Source of the DNA: JAXGQD01 sp040766665
GTDB taxonomy: Bacteria > Bacillota > Clostridia > Saccharofermentanales > Fastidiosipilaceae
Assembly (NCBI GenBank): GCA_040766665.1
Contig: JAXGQD010000001.1
Span: forward strand, 62,001-126,000
DNA: 64,000 nucleotides
Direction: 5' to 3'
Under the pieces are notes generated by a model, which saw only the letters and a program-made list of their open reading frames with translations, made no database searches and was not told where the DNA came from. A program made the translations under genes and the position numbers. How positions within the stretch are numbered: position 1 is the first letter of the stretch; the number at the start of each line of letters is the position of its first letter. Shown in pieces: positions 27,396-36,784 of the stretch.

Positions 27396-28544
27396 ATGAA
27401 AAAGAATTTGAAAAAAATGATTTCAGTTTTCATTATGATGGCCATGGTTTTTACTCTTATTTCTTGTGGTAGCAATGAAACTGTAAAAGAAGTTGTGACC
27501 GAAGCCAATGGTACGGTGGCTGCTGTTACTACAATCGTATCAGAAAATGCAGAAGCTATTGACATCTTTGATGGCGAAATTTCTATAAAAAATGGTCCAT
27601 ATAAAGTAGCACTATGTAACTCTTCTGTTGGAAATTCTTGGCGTATGCAAATGGTAGCCGAATTTGAGAATGCCTGTAAGGAACTTCAGGAAGCTGGTGT
27701 TATTAGTGAATATTATATTACAAATGCTGATGGTGACATTACTAAGCAAATTAGTGATATGAGAGACCTGATCACAAAAAAAGTTGATATTATTTGTATT
27801 ACTGCAACCTCTGGATCGGCACTCACAGACGTAAGTGATGAAGCAATTGAAGAAGGTATAAAAGTTGTTTCGTTTGATAATTATCTAGAATATGAAGATG
27901 GTGAGGTTCATGAGACCGCCCGGATTGGTGTAAAGCAGGAAGATTTTGGTCGCATATGGGCTGAGTGGCTGACGGAAAAACTGGATGAAAAAGGTAATAT
28001 TATTCTCTTGCAAGGAATGGCAGGCACAACTGGAAGTGAACAACGGTGGGCTGGTGCGAAGGAAGTATTTGACAAATATCCTAATATTAAGGTTCTTGGA
28101 GAAGGTTTTGGAGACTGGGACTATGCCAAAGGAAAAATTGCTGCTGAGCAATTGATTGCAGCTCATGGTGAAAACATCAATGGGGTATGGTCACAAGGAG
28201 GAGCCATGACACAAGGCTGTATTGATGCGTTTGTAGAAAAAAATATCCCTCTAGTTCCAATGACAGGAGAAGCAAATAATGGAATGTTAAAAGCCTGGTT
28301 GGCAAATCGGGATAAAGGGTTTACTAGTATTGCCCCAGATTCCCCATCGTATGTGAGTACTGAAGCTTTAAAGCTTGGCCTTAGAGCCTGTGAAGGTGAG
28401 GATGTATCAGGATATCATCCATTTGAATTGCAGACTGTTACCGAAGACAACCTTGAGGAGTATGTGAAGCCTGATTTACCCGATAGTTTCTGGGTGTTTA
28501 CACACCTAACTGATGATCAAGTAAAGGAGCTATTCAGTAAGTAA
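27396..28544 (+). CDS. sugar ABC transporter substrate-binding lipoprotein
   Basis: Extracellular binding protein of the ribose/galactose type (type 1 periplasmic fold). The start was set at ATG 27396 behind GGAGGAGAAA. A lipoprotein signal peptide (MKKNLKKMISVFIMMAMVFTLISCGSNE) places the lipidated Cys at residue 24. The mature part begins its domain with YKVALCNSSVGNSWRMQMVAEFENAC and shows ISDMRDLITKKVDIICITATSGSAL and IGVKQEDFGRIWAEWL. The ligand is unknown. First gene of an operon with one ATPase and two permeases. Confidence 0.92.
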   Translation: MKKNLKKMISVFIMMAMVFTLISCGSNETVKEVVTEANGTVAAVTTIVSENAEAIDIFDGEISIKNGPYKVALCNSSVGNSWRMQMVAEFENACKELQEAGVISEYYITNADGDITKQISDMRDLITKKVDIICITATSGSALTDVSDEAIEEGIKVVSFDNYLEYEDGEVHETARIGVKQEDFGRIWAEWLTEKLDEKGNIILLQGMAGTTGSEQRWAGAKEVFDKYPNIKVLGEGFGDWDYAKGKIAAEQLIAAHGENINGVWSQGGAMTQGCIDAFVEKNIPLVPMTGEANNGMLKAWLANRDKGFTSIAPDSPSYVSTEALKLGLRACEGEDVSGYHPFELQTVTEDNLEEYVKPDLPDSFWVFTHLTDDQVKELFSK

Positions 28545-28564
28545 TAGTTATAAGAAATTCTGAG

Positions 28565-28600
28565 AATCGTCTAGACAATTTATTGGATAGACGATTTTCA
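28565..28600 (+). other. intercistronic stem-loop after the binding-protein gene
   Basis: AATCGTCTA (28565-28573) pairs perfectly with TAGACGATT (28588-28596), followed by TTC. Such hairpins after binding-protein genes often stabilise that part of the mRNA or act as a leaky terminator, giving more binding protein than membrane parts; here that is inference. Confidence 0.6.
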
Positions 28601-28616
28601 AAATTGGAGATAGGTT

Positions 28617-30104
28617 ATGCAAAAAGTATTAGAAATGAAAAACATAAGCAAAGCTTATGGTGGTGTTCAAGCACTAAAAAACGTTTCTTTTAGTTGTAAC
28701 GCTGGGGAAGTTCACTGTCTTGCTGGAGAAAATGGTGCTGGAAAAAGCACTCTACTGAAAATTTTATCTGGGCTTGTACGACCCGATGAAGGAACCATTA
28801 CTCTCAACTCTGAAATTAAAAACTTTAAATCTCCCCACCATGCAATAAAAGATGGAATAGTTATGGTGTACCAAGAACTGACTTTGATTCCTGAGTTGAG
28901 TGTAATCGATAATGTTTTTCTCAATAAAGAATCTTCAAGGAAACCATTCGGAATTAATCGAAAAAATCAAATTTCTAAACTCAACGATTTATTGGATACG
29001 TATAAAATTGATCTTAATCCCAATAAAATGGTGGAGGAATTGACAGTCGCACAAAAACAGTTGACGGAAATACTGAAAACGTTAGTGACTGATCCCCAGA
29101 TAATTATTCTTGATGAACCGACCTCTTCACTTTCAACTGCCGAGGTTGAGAAGCTATACATGATAGTTCGAAAAATGAAAGAGTTAGGCAAAAGCATCAT
29201 ATTTATTAGTCATAGAATGGAAGAAGTTTTTAACATATCTGACCAAATTACTGTATTAAAGGATGGTGAACATGTAGGTTCATATAACGCACATGAACTT
29301 AATCCGGACCGATTAATACAGCTTATGGTAGGTAGAGAACTTCGCAATGTATTCCCTAAGAAAACGGAGACCGCTGAAAAAATTGTATTTAGTGTAAAGA
29401 ATCTTTATTCAAATGGTGTTTATGATGCTTCTTTTAATATACGAGAACACGAGATTTTAGGTCTAGCTGGATTAGATGGCCAAGGGCAGACAGAACTATT
29501 AAATGCGTTATATGGCATTCAGCATTCTAACACTGGTGAAGTTCGTTTAAATGGAGATGTTATTAAAGTAAGAAATCCCTGGGAAGCGATAAATGCAGGA
29601 ATAGTCTTAATTCCAAATGATAGAAAAACGGAGGGACTGTTGTTAGATGATACTGTATCAAAAAATATCACAATCGCAAACTTGAAAGGGTTCTCAAACG
29701 GACAATTCCTTTCCTCAAAACTTGAAGACGCTCACGTAAACCAGATTATGGATAGATTAAAGATAAAAGCACCAAGTGGCAAAACAATCGTAAAAAATTT
29801 AAGTGGAGGAAATCAACAAAAAGTTGTTCTAGGGAAAGGTTTAACAGTGAATCCAAAAGTTATGCTGTTTAATGAACCTACAAGAGGAATCGATGTTAAT
29901 ACTAAGAGTGAAATATATTATCTTTTAAATCAATTGGCTACGGAAGGAATTTCAGTCGTTATTTGCTCAAGTGAATTAGTTGAACTAATTGGTATATGCA
30001 ATCGCATAATCGTCATGTATGAAGGACACATAACCGGTGAGCTGGATGACTCTGAACTATCAGAAGAGAATATAATGAAGTTAGCCGTTGGTTTAACACT
30101 GTGA
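28617..30104 (+). CDS. sugar ABC transporter ATP-binding protein (RbsA/MglA type)
   Basis: Double ATPase of the ribose/galactose transporter class, 495 residues. The first half has Walker A GENGAGKSTLLKILSG and Walker B IIILDEPTSSL. The second half has the degenerate A-loop LAGLDGQGQTELLNALYG, signature NLSGGNQQKVVLGKGL and FNEPTRGID. This is normal for the family, in which one half has little activity. Cytoplasmic partner of the two permeases that follow; its start is 72 bases after the binding protein. Confidence 0.93.
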   Translation: MQKVLEMKNISKAYGGVQALKNVSFSCNAGEVHCLAGENGAGKSTLLKILSGLVRPDEGTITLNSEIKNFKSPHHAIKDGIVMVYQELTLIPELSVIDNVFLNKESSRKPFGINRKNQISKLNDLLDTYKIDLNPNKMVEELTVAQKQLTEILKTLVTDPQIIILDEPTSSLSTAEVEKLYMIVRKMKELGKSIIFISHRMEEVFNISDQITVLKDGEHVGSYNAHELNPDRLIQLMVGRELRNVFPKKTETAEKIVFSVKNLYSNGVYDASFNIREHEILGLAGLDGQGQTELLNALYGIQHSNTGEVRLNGDVIKVRNPWEAINAGIVLIPNDRKTEGLLLDDTVSKNITIANLKGFSNGQFLSSKLEDAHVNQIMDRLKIKAPSGKTIVKNLSGGNQQKVVLGKGLTVNPKVMLFNEPTRGIDVNTKSEIYYLLNQLATEGISVVICSSELVELIGICNRIIVMYEGHITGELDDSELSEENIMKLAVGLTL

Positions 30105-30112
30105 GGTAAAGA

Positions 30113-31075
30113 ATGTCGAATCAATTAATGGATCGTATTAAGAAAAAAGCATTTACCTCGCAAGCGTTTCTTGTAGGTATTGTGACTTTGTTATTTATGT
30201 TAGTTGCTTCTTTTTTAGATAAGGATTTCTTAACCTGGGGGAATCTAAATAATCTAGTTTTAAACGCTTTTCCACTCATAATTATCGCTTATGCACAAAC
30301 ATTGATAATAATTTCAGGAGAATTGGACTTGTCATTAGGTGGAATTGTAAGTTTTAGCAATGTCGTTTGTGTAAACTTGATGGAGGCTTTCACTGGGTGG
30401 GGCTACATAGTTGCCATTGTTGCAACCTTGTTATTGGGTCTGGCTTGTGGTGCATTGAATTCAGTAATAATTGTTAAAGGTAGGTTATCTTCAGTAATAA
30501 CGACCATAGCGACCTCAAGTATCTTCTCTGGTCTCGCACTTGCGATTAGGTCCATCCCTGGAGGTAAAGTATCGAGAGAGTTTTCAAGGTTTATAATGGG
30601 AAAAACTTGGTTCCATTTTCCTTTGATTTTCTTGATTATTGTCACAATCATTTTGTATTACTTTATTACGAAGACTGTCATTTCAAGACACATTCGTGCT
30701 GTTGGAGGTAACAATAACGCTGCTTATTCGGCTGGCATTTCTGTGCAGAAAATAAAATTTATTGTGTTTTGTTTGGCGGGATTACTTTCAAGTATAGTTG
30801 CAATTTACATTACAGCTCAGATGAGAGCAGCTGACGCAACTGTTGGCACATCTTATACAATGAATTCCATCACTGTGGCTGTTGTCGGGGGGACAGCTCT
30901 GACTGGTGCGGTAGGTAATGTGTTCGGTTCAATAATCGGTGCATTTCTAATTATGAGTATGAACAATATTCTGAATTTAATTGGTGTTTCTGCTTTTTTT
31001 CAGTATGTTTTTCAGGGTTTGATACTGGTTATTGCTTTAGCGATCAGTTCTTTAAGAAACAGAAAACGTAATTAA
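30113..31075 (+). CDS. sugar ABC transporter permease (RbsC type), first copy
   Basis: Membrane permease of the branched-chain/ribose class, 320 residues with about eight to ten helices. Family segments: IISGELDLSLGGIVSFSNVV, RAVGGNNNAAYSAGISVQKIKFIVFCLAGLLSS, and AVVGGTALTGAVGNVFGSIIGAFLI. It follows the ATPase by 8 bases and pairs with the next gene to form a heterodimeric channel. Confidence 0.92.
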   Translation: MSNQLMDRIKKKAFTSQAFLVGIVTLLFMLVASFLDKDFLTWGNLNNLVLNAFPLIIIAYAQTLIIISGELDLSLGGIVSFSNVVCVNLMEAFTGWGYIVAIVATLLLGLACGALNSVIIVKGRLSSVITTIATSSIFSGLALAIRSIPGGKVSREFSRFIMGKTWFHFPLIFLIIVTIILYYFITKTVISRHIRAVGGNNNAAYSAGISVQKIKFIVFCLAGLLSSIVAIYITAQMRAADATVGTSYTMNSITVAVVGGTALTGAVGNVFGSIIGAFLIMSMNNILNLIGVSAFFQYVFQGLILVIALAISSLRNRKRN

Positions 31076-31088
31076 CGGGGGAGACAGC

Positions 31089-32057
31089 ATGGAAAAAACA
31101 CTAGAAAGAACAAATAGAACAATAATTTCTTTATTGAGGAATCTTTTGGTTTATATTGTTTTGTTTGTTTTGATTATCATAGCGCAATTGATAATTCCGG
31201 ATTTCATGGGACCCAAAAATCTAAGCAACGTAATTAAACTTGCATCTTTTACTGGAGTTGCAGCTATTGGACAAACCTTGGTGATTCTGCTTGGTGGAAT
31301 AGATATGTCTATTTCAAATGTAATCACTTTTTCAAACATTATTTCAGCACAGATTATGATGGGTCTAGATGCGAACATTCCGTTAGCAACTATTTCAGTA
31401 ATAATGATGGGGGCACTTGTCGGGCTAACAAATGCTATTGGAGTAGTTTACCTAAAAATTCCTCCAATGATTATGACGCTAGGTGTAGGCACTATGATTC
31501 AAGGCTTTGCTTTACTCTATAGTAAAGGTGCTCCAAAGGGCAACTCTGCACCTTTTATTAGGTATTTGGTAAATGATACAGTCATAGGAGGGGTTGCTTC
31601 TTGGATTGTCGCAATTTGGATTGTTTTATCAATCATCATAATTATCCTTCTTAACAAAACTATATTTGGGAGGAAGGTCTATGCTGTCGGCATGAATCGT
31701 AATGCAGCTAAGTTTTCTGGTATAAATGCAAATAAAGTCATATTAATTAGCTATGTGGCATCTGCGATTTTTTCTGCTATTGCTGGAGTAATGTTAGTAG
31801 GATATACAGGTACGGCTCAGGCTGAATCGGGCGCTACATATTCTATGGACACTATAGTAGCCGTAGTTGTTGGTGGTACTGCAATGACCGGTGGGAAAGG
31901 TGGATACACCGGAACCATCATTGGTGCAATAATAATGGTAATTCTGGATAGCATACTTACAGTAATAAATATCCCAAAGTCAGGGAGAATGGTTTTTCAA
32001 GGACTCATTATCTTAGGAATGGTTTTTGTATATGGGCGCGAGGACAAAAAGTATTAG
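31089..32057 (+). CDS. sugar ABC transporter permease (RbsC type), second copy
   Basis: Second permease, 322 residues, with the same architecture as its neighbour: LVILLGGIDMSISNVITFSNII, YAVGMNRNAAKFSGINANKVILISYV and VVVGGTAMTGGKGGYTGTIIGAIIM. It starts 13 bases after the first permease, behind ACGGGGGAGACAGC. Two different permease genes are common when the transporter is heterodimeric. Confidence 0.92.
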   Translation: MEKTLERTNRTIISLLRNLLVYIVLFVLIIIAQLIIPDFMGPKNLSNVIKLASFTGVAAIGQTLVILLGGIDMSISNVITFSNIISAQIMMGLDANIPLATISVIMMGALVGLTNAIGVVYLKIPPMIMTLGVGTMIQGFALLYSKGAPKGNSAPFIRYLVNDTVIGGVASWIVAIWIVLSIIIIILLNKTIFGRKVYAVGMNRNAAKFSGINANKVILISYVASAIFSAIAGVMLVGYTGTAQAESGATYSMDTIVAVVVGGTAMTGGKGGYTGTIIGAIIMVILDSILTVINIPKSGRMVFQGLIILGMVFVYGREDKKY

Positions 32058-32066
32058 GAGAATAAA

Positions 32067-33572
32067 ATGAGAAAAGGTCTTGTATATGAGCTAGATTTTT
32101 TAGATGTTTTGACCAAAACGGAACTACAGCGGATTCTTGATGGTATCCAATATGTTTTAAAAACTACAGGCGTAACTGTAGAAGACAAACAGATGCAACA
32201 GGATCTTCGAAAATTTGGTTGTAAAATTGATGATAGCTTAGATAGGGTTTATTTTGGAGAAGAGGTAATCTCGAAAGCGTTACAGACAGTTCCGAGAGGC
32301 TTTAAGGTAACTGCACGAAACTCTGAGAATGATATTTATTTTCAGCCAGGAAAAAACACATACTTCCTCAATGCCTGCGGGACAAAACTATTTGACTGGA
32401 AATCAAAAACTGTATACGAACCAACCAGAAAAGATTTTTATGAATACATCAAAATTATTGATATGCTTCCGAATGTAGATATACAGAATTGCTTCCCTCT
32501 ATTTGGTTTTACGAAGGTACCTGAATGTATGAGACTGCTTGAATCCGTAGCAGCGAAAATACGAATGTCGACCAAAGTGCAGATTGAAGGAACCGTACTC
32601 GACAATTATATTTTTACTACAGAAATTTCTAAGGCTCTTGGAATTGAAATCTGCCAAATTGTAAATTCCGCAGCACCGTTAACTTACTACAAAGAAACAA
32701 GTGAACAATTGCGCAATTATATTTTAGCGGACGTACCACTACATTTAGCTACAGGTCCAATAAGAGGTATGACCAGCCCGATGACTACTACTGGTTCTGT
32801 CATACAATATTGCGCAGAAATTTTTGCCGGAATTGTCATGACACAAGCAATTAGACCAGGGGCGAGAGTTTGGATAAATAGTATGTTGTTATCTCCCAAC
32901 ATGGTGAATGCGACTCCAGCATTTGGAGAGATACATAATTCTATTTGTGACATGATGTTCAATCAAATCTGGAGATACTTCGAGTTGCCCTGTTGGTCAA
33001 ATGCTGCAGCGTGGACAAGTTCAAAGGAAATAGATTACCAGGCTGGGTATGAAATGAATCTCGCAATATTGTCTCAAGCATTTAGCGGTGCTACTGCAAT
33101 TTCGTTTCAAGGGGGAATATTTGCGGAACTATATGTTTGTGCTGAGAAGGCCATTATCGATGATGATATTGTGGGTATGATTAAACGATTGACAAGTAAA
33201 CAGAATTGTACAGATGAAGGCCTTGCAGTTAACCTCATAAATGAGACAGGGCCAGTACCAGGTAATTATTTTGAATCAGACTTAACCTTAGAAAACTGGA
33301 GAGATGAGTGTTATGTGACTACGGTGGCGTCAACAAATTCTTATGATCAATGGGTCAGGTCTGGAAGAAAAGGAATTCTAGATAAAGCTGAAGAAAAGAA
33401 AAATGAGATGCTAGGTACACCTACTGATTCTCTTCCCAAAGAACAAGAACGGAAACTGGAAGAAATTCTTTCGGAAGCACGAAATTATTATCGGAAAAGT
33501 GGAAAAATCAGCGATGAAGAATGGAGAGTATATCAAGAGGACCTGAACTCAAGTGACTATCCTATTGCTTAA
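32067..33572 (+). CDS. MttB-superfamily (trimethylamine methyltransferase-like) protein
   Basis: Belongs to the MttB superfamily, whose members move a methyl group from a methylated amine or betaine to a corrinoid protein. The call rests on the barrel segments NACGTKLFDWKSKTVYEPT and VPLHLATGPIRGMTSPMTTTGS, the following AEIFAGIVMTQAIRPGARVW, and the 501-residue length. There is no in-frame amber codon, so it is a non-pyrrolysine member, like glycine-betaine-type enzymes. No corrinoid protein or second methyltransferase is in the window. It is last in the ABC transporter operon, 9 bases after a permease gene, so the transported compound may carry a methyl group. That link is inference; the substrate is unknown. 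Confidence 0.82.
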   Translation: MRKGLVYELDFLDVLTKTELQRILDGIQYVLKTTGVTVEDKQMQQDLRKFGCKIDDSLDRVYFGEEVISKALQTVPRGFKVTARNSENDIYFQPGKNTYFLNACGTKLFDWKSKTVYEPTRKDFYEYIKIIDMLPNVDIQNCFPLFGFTKVPECMRLLESVAAKIRMSTKVQIEGTVLDNYIFTTEISKALGIEICQIVNSAAPLTYYKETSEQLRNYILADVPLHLATGPIRGMTSPMTTTGSVIQYCAEIFAGIVMTQAIRPGARVWINSMLLSPNMVNATPAFGEIHNSICDMMFNQIWRYFELPCWSNAAAWTSSKEIDYQAGYEMNLAILSQAFSGATAISFQGGIFAELYVCAEKAIIDDDIVGMIKRLTSKQNCTDEGLAVNLINETGPVPGNYFESDLTLENWRDECYVTTVASTNSYDQWVRSGRKGILDKAEEKKNEMLGTPTDSLPKEQERKLEEILSEARNYYRKSGKISDEEWRVYQEDLNSSDYPIA

Positions 33573-33592
33573 CACCATTTTGTCTAATTATT

Positions 33593-33623
33593 ACCTCCCT
33601 GCAGCAGTGTAGGGAGGTTTTTT
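33593..33623 (+). terminator. terminator of the ABC transporter / MttB operon
   Basis: Stem ACCTCCCT (33593-33600) with AGGGAGGT (33611-33618), followed by TTTTT. Nearly the same hairpin as the ula terminator at 24555. Confidence 0.85.
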
Positions 33624-33773
33624 ATGATCGGGATCAAAAAATGTGAGTATTTAGCGATAAAGTCCATATAATGGTGTAAATTGACAAAAGGTCATTCGAT
33701 AAGTAAAGATGAACCATCTTCCCCTTTCATGTAAGATAGTGTTAAGCAAAACATGATCAACATGGAGGAGAAA

Positions 33774-34082
33774 ATGGCTCAATTACAGTTTACACTAGAC
33801 TCGGAACTCGTCAAAGGTTTATTTCTTGGCCAAGCCCCTGATGCAATAGTTCCGTTGTTGGAAGCAATCTTAAACCAATTTTTGCAAGCGATGGCCACCG
33901 AGGCTGTCGGTGCTGCCAAATACGAACGCACCGACGAACGCAAAGCCTATCGCAATGGTTCGAGAGAACGAACGCTAAATACTCGTATCGGAACCATTAC
34001 ACTCGAAGTCCCTCGTTTGAGAAACGGCGAATTTAGCCACGTGCTTGTGCCGACGGACTTTGTCCAAGAATTGCCGAGATAA
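33774..34082 (+). pseudogene. IS256-family transposase, N-terminal fragment
   Basis: The frame starts at ATG 33774 behind GGAGGAGAAA (MAQLQFTLDSELVKGLF). It contains YRNGSRERTLNTRIGTITLEVPRLRNGEFSH, normal transposase sequence up to 34041. The rest of the frame (VLVPTDFVQELPR) is read from the inserted transposon end and stops at 34082. The missing part continues in frame at 39577. Confidence 0.92.
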
Positions 34083-34155
34083 AATGTCCATCAATAGCCG
34101 ATAACATTGTCCATGGTATAGCATGAAGAAAGCGACCCAGAGATCGCCTTCCTAA

Positions 34156-34956
34156 TCAAATCAGTTCTTGCTCAATGACATACCGCGCAAGTGCGTCGTC
34201 CAGAATTTTCTTGTTCTGCTGCGAACCATACATCAAACAATGTGTGCAGGCCTTGTTAATCAGGCGAGCGCTACCAGCGGAGTATCGAAAAATCTCGCTG
34301 ATTGCCTGGTCGGAGAAGATTTCGGACTGAGACTTTGCAAAGTTCAAATGGTGGAGGATATAGGCTTTTGTCTGAGCCTCGTCCAGATAGGGGTTGTAGC
34401 ATTTGAGATTCACGCGCCGCTCGATGGCAAGATACGCCTGACGCCGGAGCTTGTCGGATAGTTCCGGCTGACCGACGAGAAGTAACGCCATAGGACTGTC
34501 GGAATCAATCTTGAAATTCAAGAGGAATCGCAATTCTTCCATCGTTTCCCGGTCCAGAAGATGTGCCTCATCGACGATTACGACGGGTTTGACGTGTTGG
34601 ATGCTCTGCAGCACTTCGATCTCGCGGTGCAATCTTCGCTTGGCGTCGCCGCGATAGAAACAGCCTTCCGCTCCGAGCTGTCGAAGGATTCCGTTGTAGA
34701 AGTGCCGAGGCGTCAGCTGCGAATCTGCCAGATAGAGTGTCCGATAACCACTACTGTCCAGCTTGTTCGTCAGTTTGCGAATCAGCGTGGATTTCCCGCT
34801 GCCGCAGTCTCCGGTAAGGACGGCAAACCAGCGACGCTCCGCCGCATAGGCAAGACGCGCCAATACTTCTTCCTGCTGCGGTGTGGTAAAGAGACGATCC
34901 ACCGGAAGGTTTCGTGTGAAGGGTATTGAGGTAAAGCCATAGTATTCTTCAAACAT
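34156..34956 (-). CDS. ExeA/TniB-like AAA ATPase of the transposon
   Basis: Transposition helper ATPase that would load target DNA for the Mu-type transposase. The start was set at ATG 34956 (MFEEYYGFTSIPFTRNLPVDRLF) because GGAGGATAACGGCC lies upstream. The 266 residues carry Walker A LTGDCGSGKSTLIRKL, Walker B PVVIVDEAHLLD and the sensor-like LLLVGQPELSDKLRR. The opening YYGFxxxPF motif is typical of ExeA-family proteins. It overlaps the end of the transposase by 8 bases. The frame is intact, unlike its partner's. Confidence 0.88.
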   Translation of the reverse strand: MFEEYYGFTSIPFTRNLPVDRLFTTPQQEEVLARLAYAAERRWFAVLTGDCGSGKSTLIRKLTNKLDSSGYRTLYLADSQLTPRHFYNGILRQLGAEGCFYRGDAKRRLHREIEVLQSIQHVKPVVIVDEAHLLDRETMEELRFLLNFKIDSDSPMALLLVGQPELSDKLRRQAYLAIERRVNLKCYNPYLDEAQTKAYILHHLNFAKSQSEIFSDQAISEIFRYSAGSARLINKACTHCLMYGSQQNKKILDDALARYVIEQELI

Positions 34957-36289
34957 GGCCGTTATCCTCCATAAACCCGCGGAAATTTGTCGCGCCCAGC
35001 CGGGTTTCTGTTGGTCGTGCTTCTTTGCCGCAGCATCGAGAACCCGGGACGTGGTAACCGTGGTATCGCTGAGGATTTTCTTCTTCCGGGAACAGAAGGA
35101 ACTGGGGCGGAGTTCGTGAATCACGCATGGGTTCTATGTTTGGATGAGAGACAATCAGTTCTTCCGGGTTCTCCGGGCTGTACTGTGTTGTTACTTTCAA
35201 TCCGATCAGATCCGGTCCCACATCCCAAAGCCGTGAATGGAAGGAGATACAGCCGGTCTTGTCGACCAGTCGTTCTTCGGTTGTGGTAAAGGCGAAGTTC
35301 AACGTGTCCGGGGTGACAAATCGAAGTTCTTTGCGATTCTCTCGGAAGGCCTGTTCCGGTGTCCTGCCATGGAGAGCACTGTGGATCTTCTGTTGGTAGA
35401 ATACGGAAAGCCACAGATCCAGTTCATTGCTGGACTTCCGCCACGCTCTGCGGGTGCTTCAGCTTCACTTCCGCAACAAACTTATCGAGGTATTTGTTCA
35501 GTGCCTCCACTTTGCCTTTCGAAGCGGCCGCATAGGGTTTGGCGTGCATCAGGCGGATTCCGAGCTTGTGGCAGGTTTGTTGAGCTGTTTCCCAATGTAC
35601 TGCCGGCCATTGTCCGTGTAGAGTTCTTCCGGCACGCCGTTCGTCTCGATAGCATGGCGGAAACAGTCCATGACGCAGCGGATATCCTGCCGCTCATATA
35701 CGCATGAAGTCCCGTTACCAGGCGTGTCGCGTCGTCAAGAAAGACCGAAGTGTATAGCTGTACGGCGGGACGCTTGGCCGTTGCCGGAAGGACCAGAAGG
35801 TATTTAATATCCGCCTGCCACAACTCGTTTCTGCCGGTTCGTTCAAATCGCCGGAGGCTCCCGCACTTCCGGTGTTGTACATCGCGATCTGTCTGGCTCG
35901 TATCCACGCTTCTCCAAGTGATCCTGCAGTGTAGATCGCTTCACCTGTCCATACGGAATTCTTCCTTCCAGCTCCAGAATCCGGATCAGGTCGGAGACGC
36001 TTCTTGTCGGAACTTCCCGCCGCAAGACCACAGCGGCATCCACGATCTCCTCGGTCACGGAACTCGAACGATCGTGCGCGGGTTTCGGCTTTGTCATGAG
36101 GCCGCGAAACCCGTCCTCCGCATAGCGCGACAACCACCTTCGGACGGTTCTTTCTGACAATTGGTGTTGCTCGGCCACCTTTCGGATCTCGTAGGCGCGC
36201 TTCGCCGGATCCATCTCCGCTTGGAGCAAGGGACCTAAGATCTGGCACCGGGCATAGGCAATCTCTTCGGCATTCTTCGATCGATTCAT
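34949..36289 (-). pseudogene. Mu/IS481-like (rve) transposase of the transposon, frameshifted
   Basis: Would be the DDE transposase of the element. Three frames hold consecutive parts. 36289-35843 has helix-turn-helix domains (SERTVRRWLSRYAEDGFRGL and VSDLIRILELEGRIPYGQVKRSTLQDHL). 35907-35482 begins the catalytic core with LWQADIKYLL and VFLDDATRLVTG, which give two catalytic Asp. 35302-34949 is the C-terminal Mu-type part. The third catalytic residue lies in a short KGKVEALNKY stretch around 35500. At least two or three single-base shifts would need repair, so it is inactive as read, or the sequence has errors. Confidence 0.78.
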
Positions 36290-36314
36290 GGTTTTTGCCT
36301 CCTTCTTATCTCTG

Positions 36315-36642
36315 CTAAGAGGAGGCTATCGGTTCTGTCACTGGTTGAACACGCCCGTTCGGGTGGGTTGTCCAACATCCGCTGTTTACGGCAGCGGTGA
36401 CCATCGCAAGAAAGCTGGGGATCTTCTTCGGGGACGCAAACGTCTGGTTTACAAGTCGCTTCCAGATTCCGTCCAGATAGCTCCGGATTTGGCGATACCA
36501 TCTGCGAATTTTGCCCCGTGTCCGCTCATCGTCCGGAGAGCCGGTTCTACTTCCGGCAAGCACATCTTCGATACTTTCTCGGCTATATCGCTTGTAGGGC
36601 ACGAGGAAATCCGGCAGTTCCGTGTGGAGCTTCTTGCAGTGC
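36315..36642 (-). pseudogene. zinc-ribbon (DUF6431-like) transposon protein, 3' fragment
   Basis: The minus-strand frame reads MHCKKLHTELPDFLVPYKRYSRESIEDVLAG and continues to PIASS. It is the C-terminal part of a small protein commonly found with ExeA-type transposons (DUF6431-like; the family name is from memory). The N-terminal zinc-ribbon part is at 39232-39408, and the two join at CTHC-KKLHTE across the IS21-type insertion. Confidence 0.65.
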
Positions 36643-36784
36643 ATAACGCGTTCCCGGAGAGCCATGAGCGCGCAGTAATGAGTGCAACCTGCGCGGGGCA
36701 TTTAGAGCCATCGGCGCGTAGGTCGGGAGCCACCTCTCTCTAGTGAGAAATGACTCCGCCTGACAATCGGTTATCTAGATCAGT

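Noticed and set aside
32067..33572. Pyrrolysine-containing trimethylamine methyltransferase
   Set aside because: The gene has no in-frame amber codon, and no pyl genes are visible in the window.
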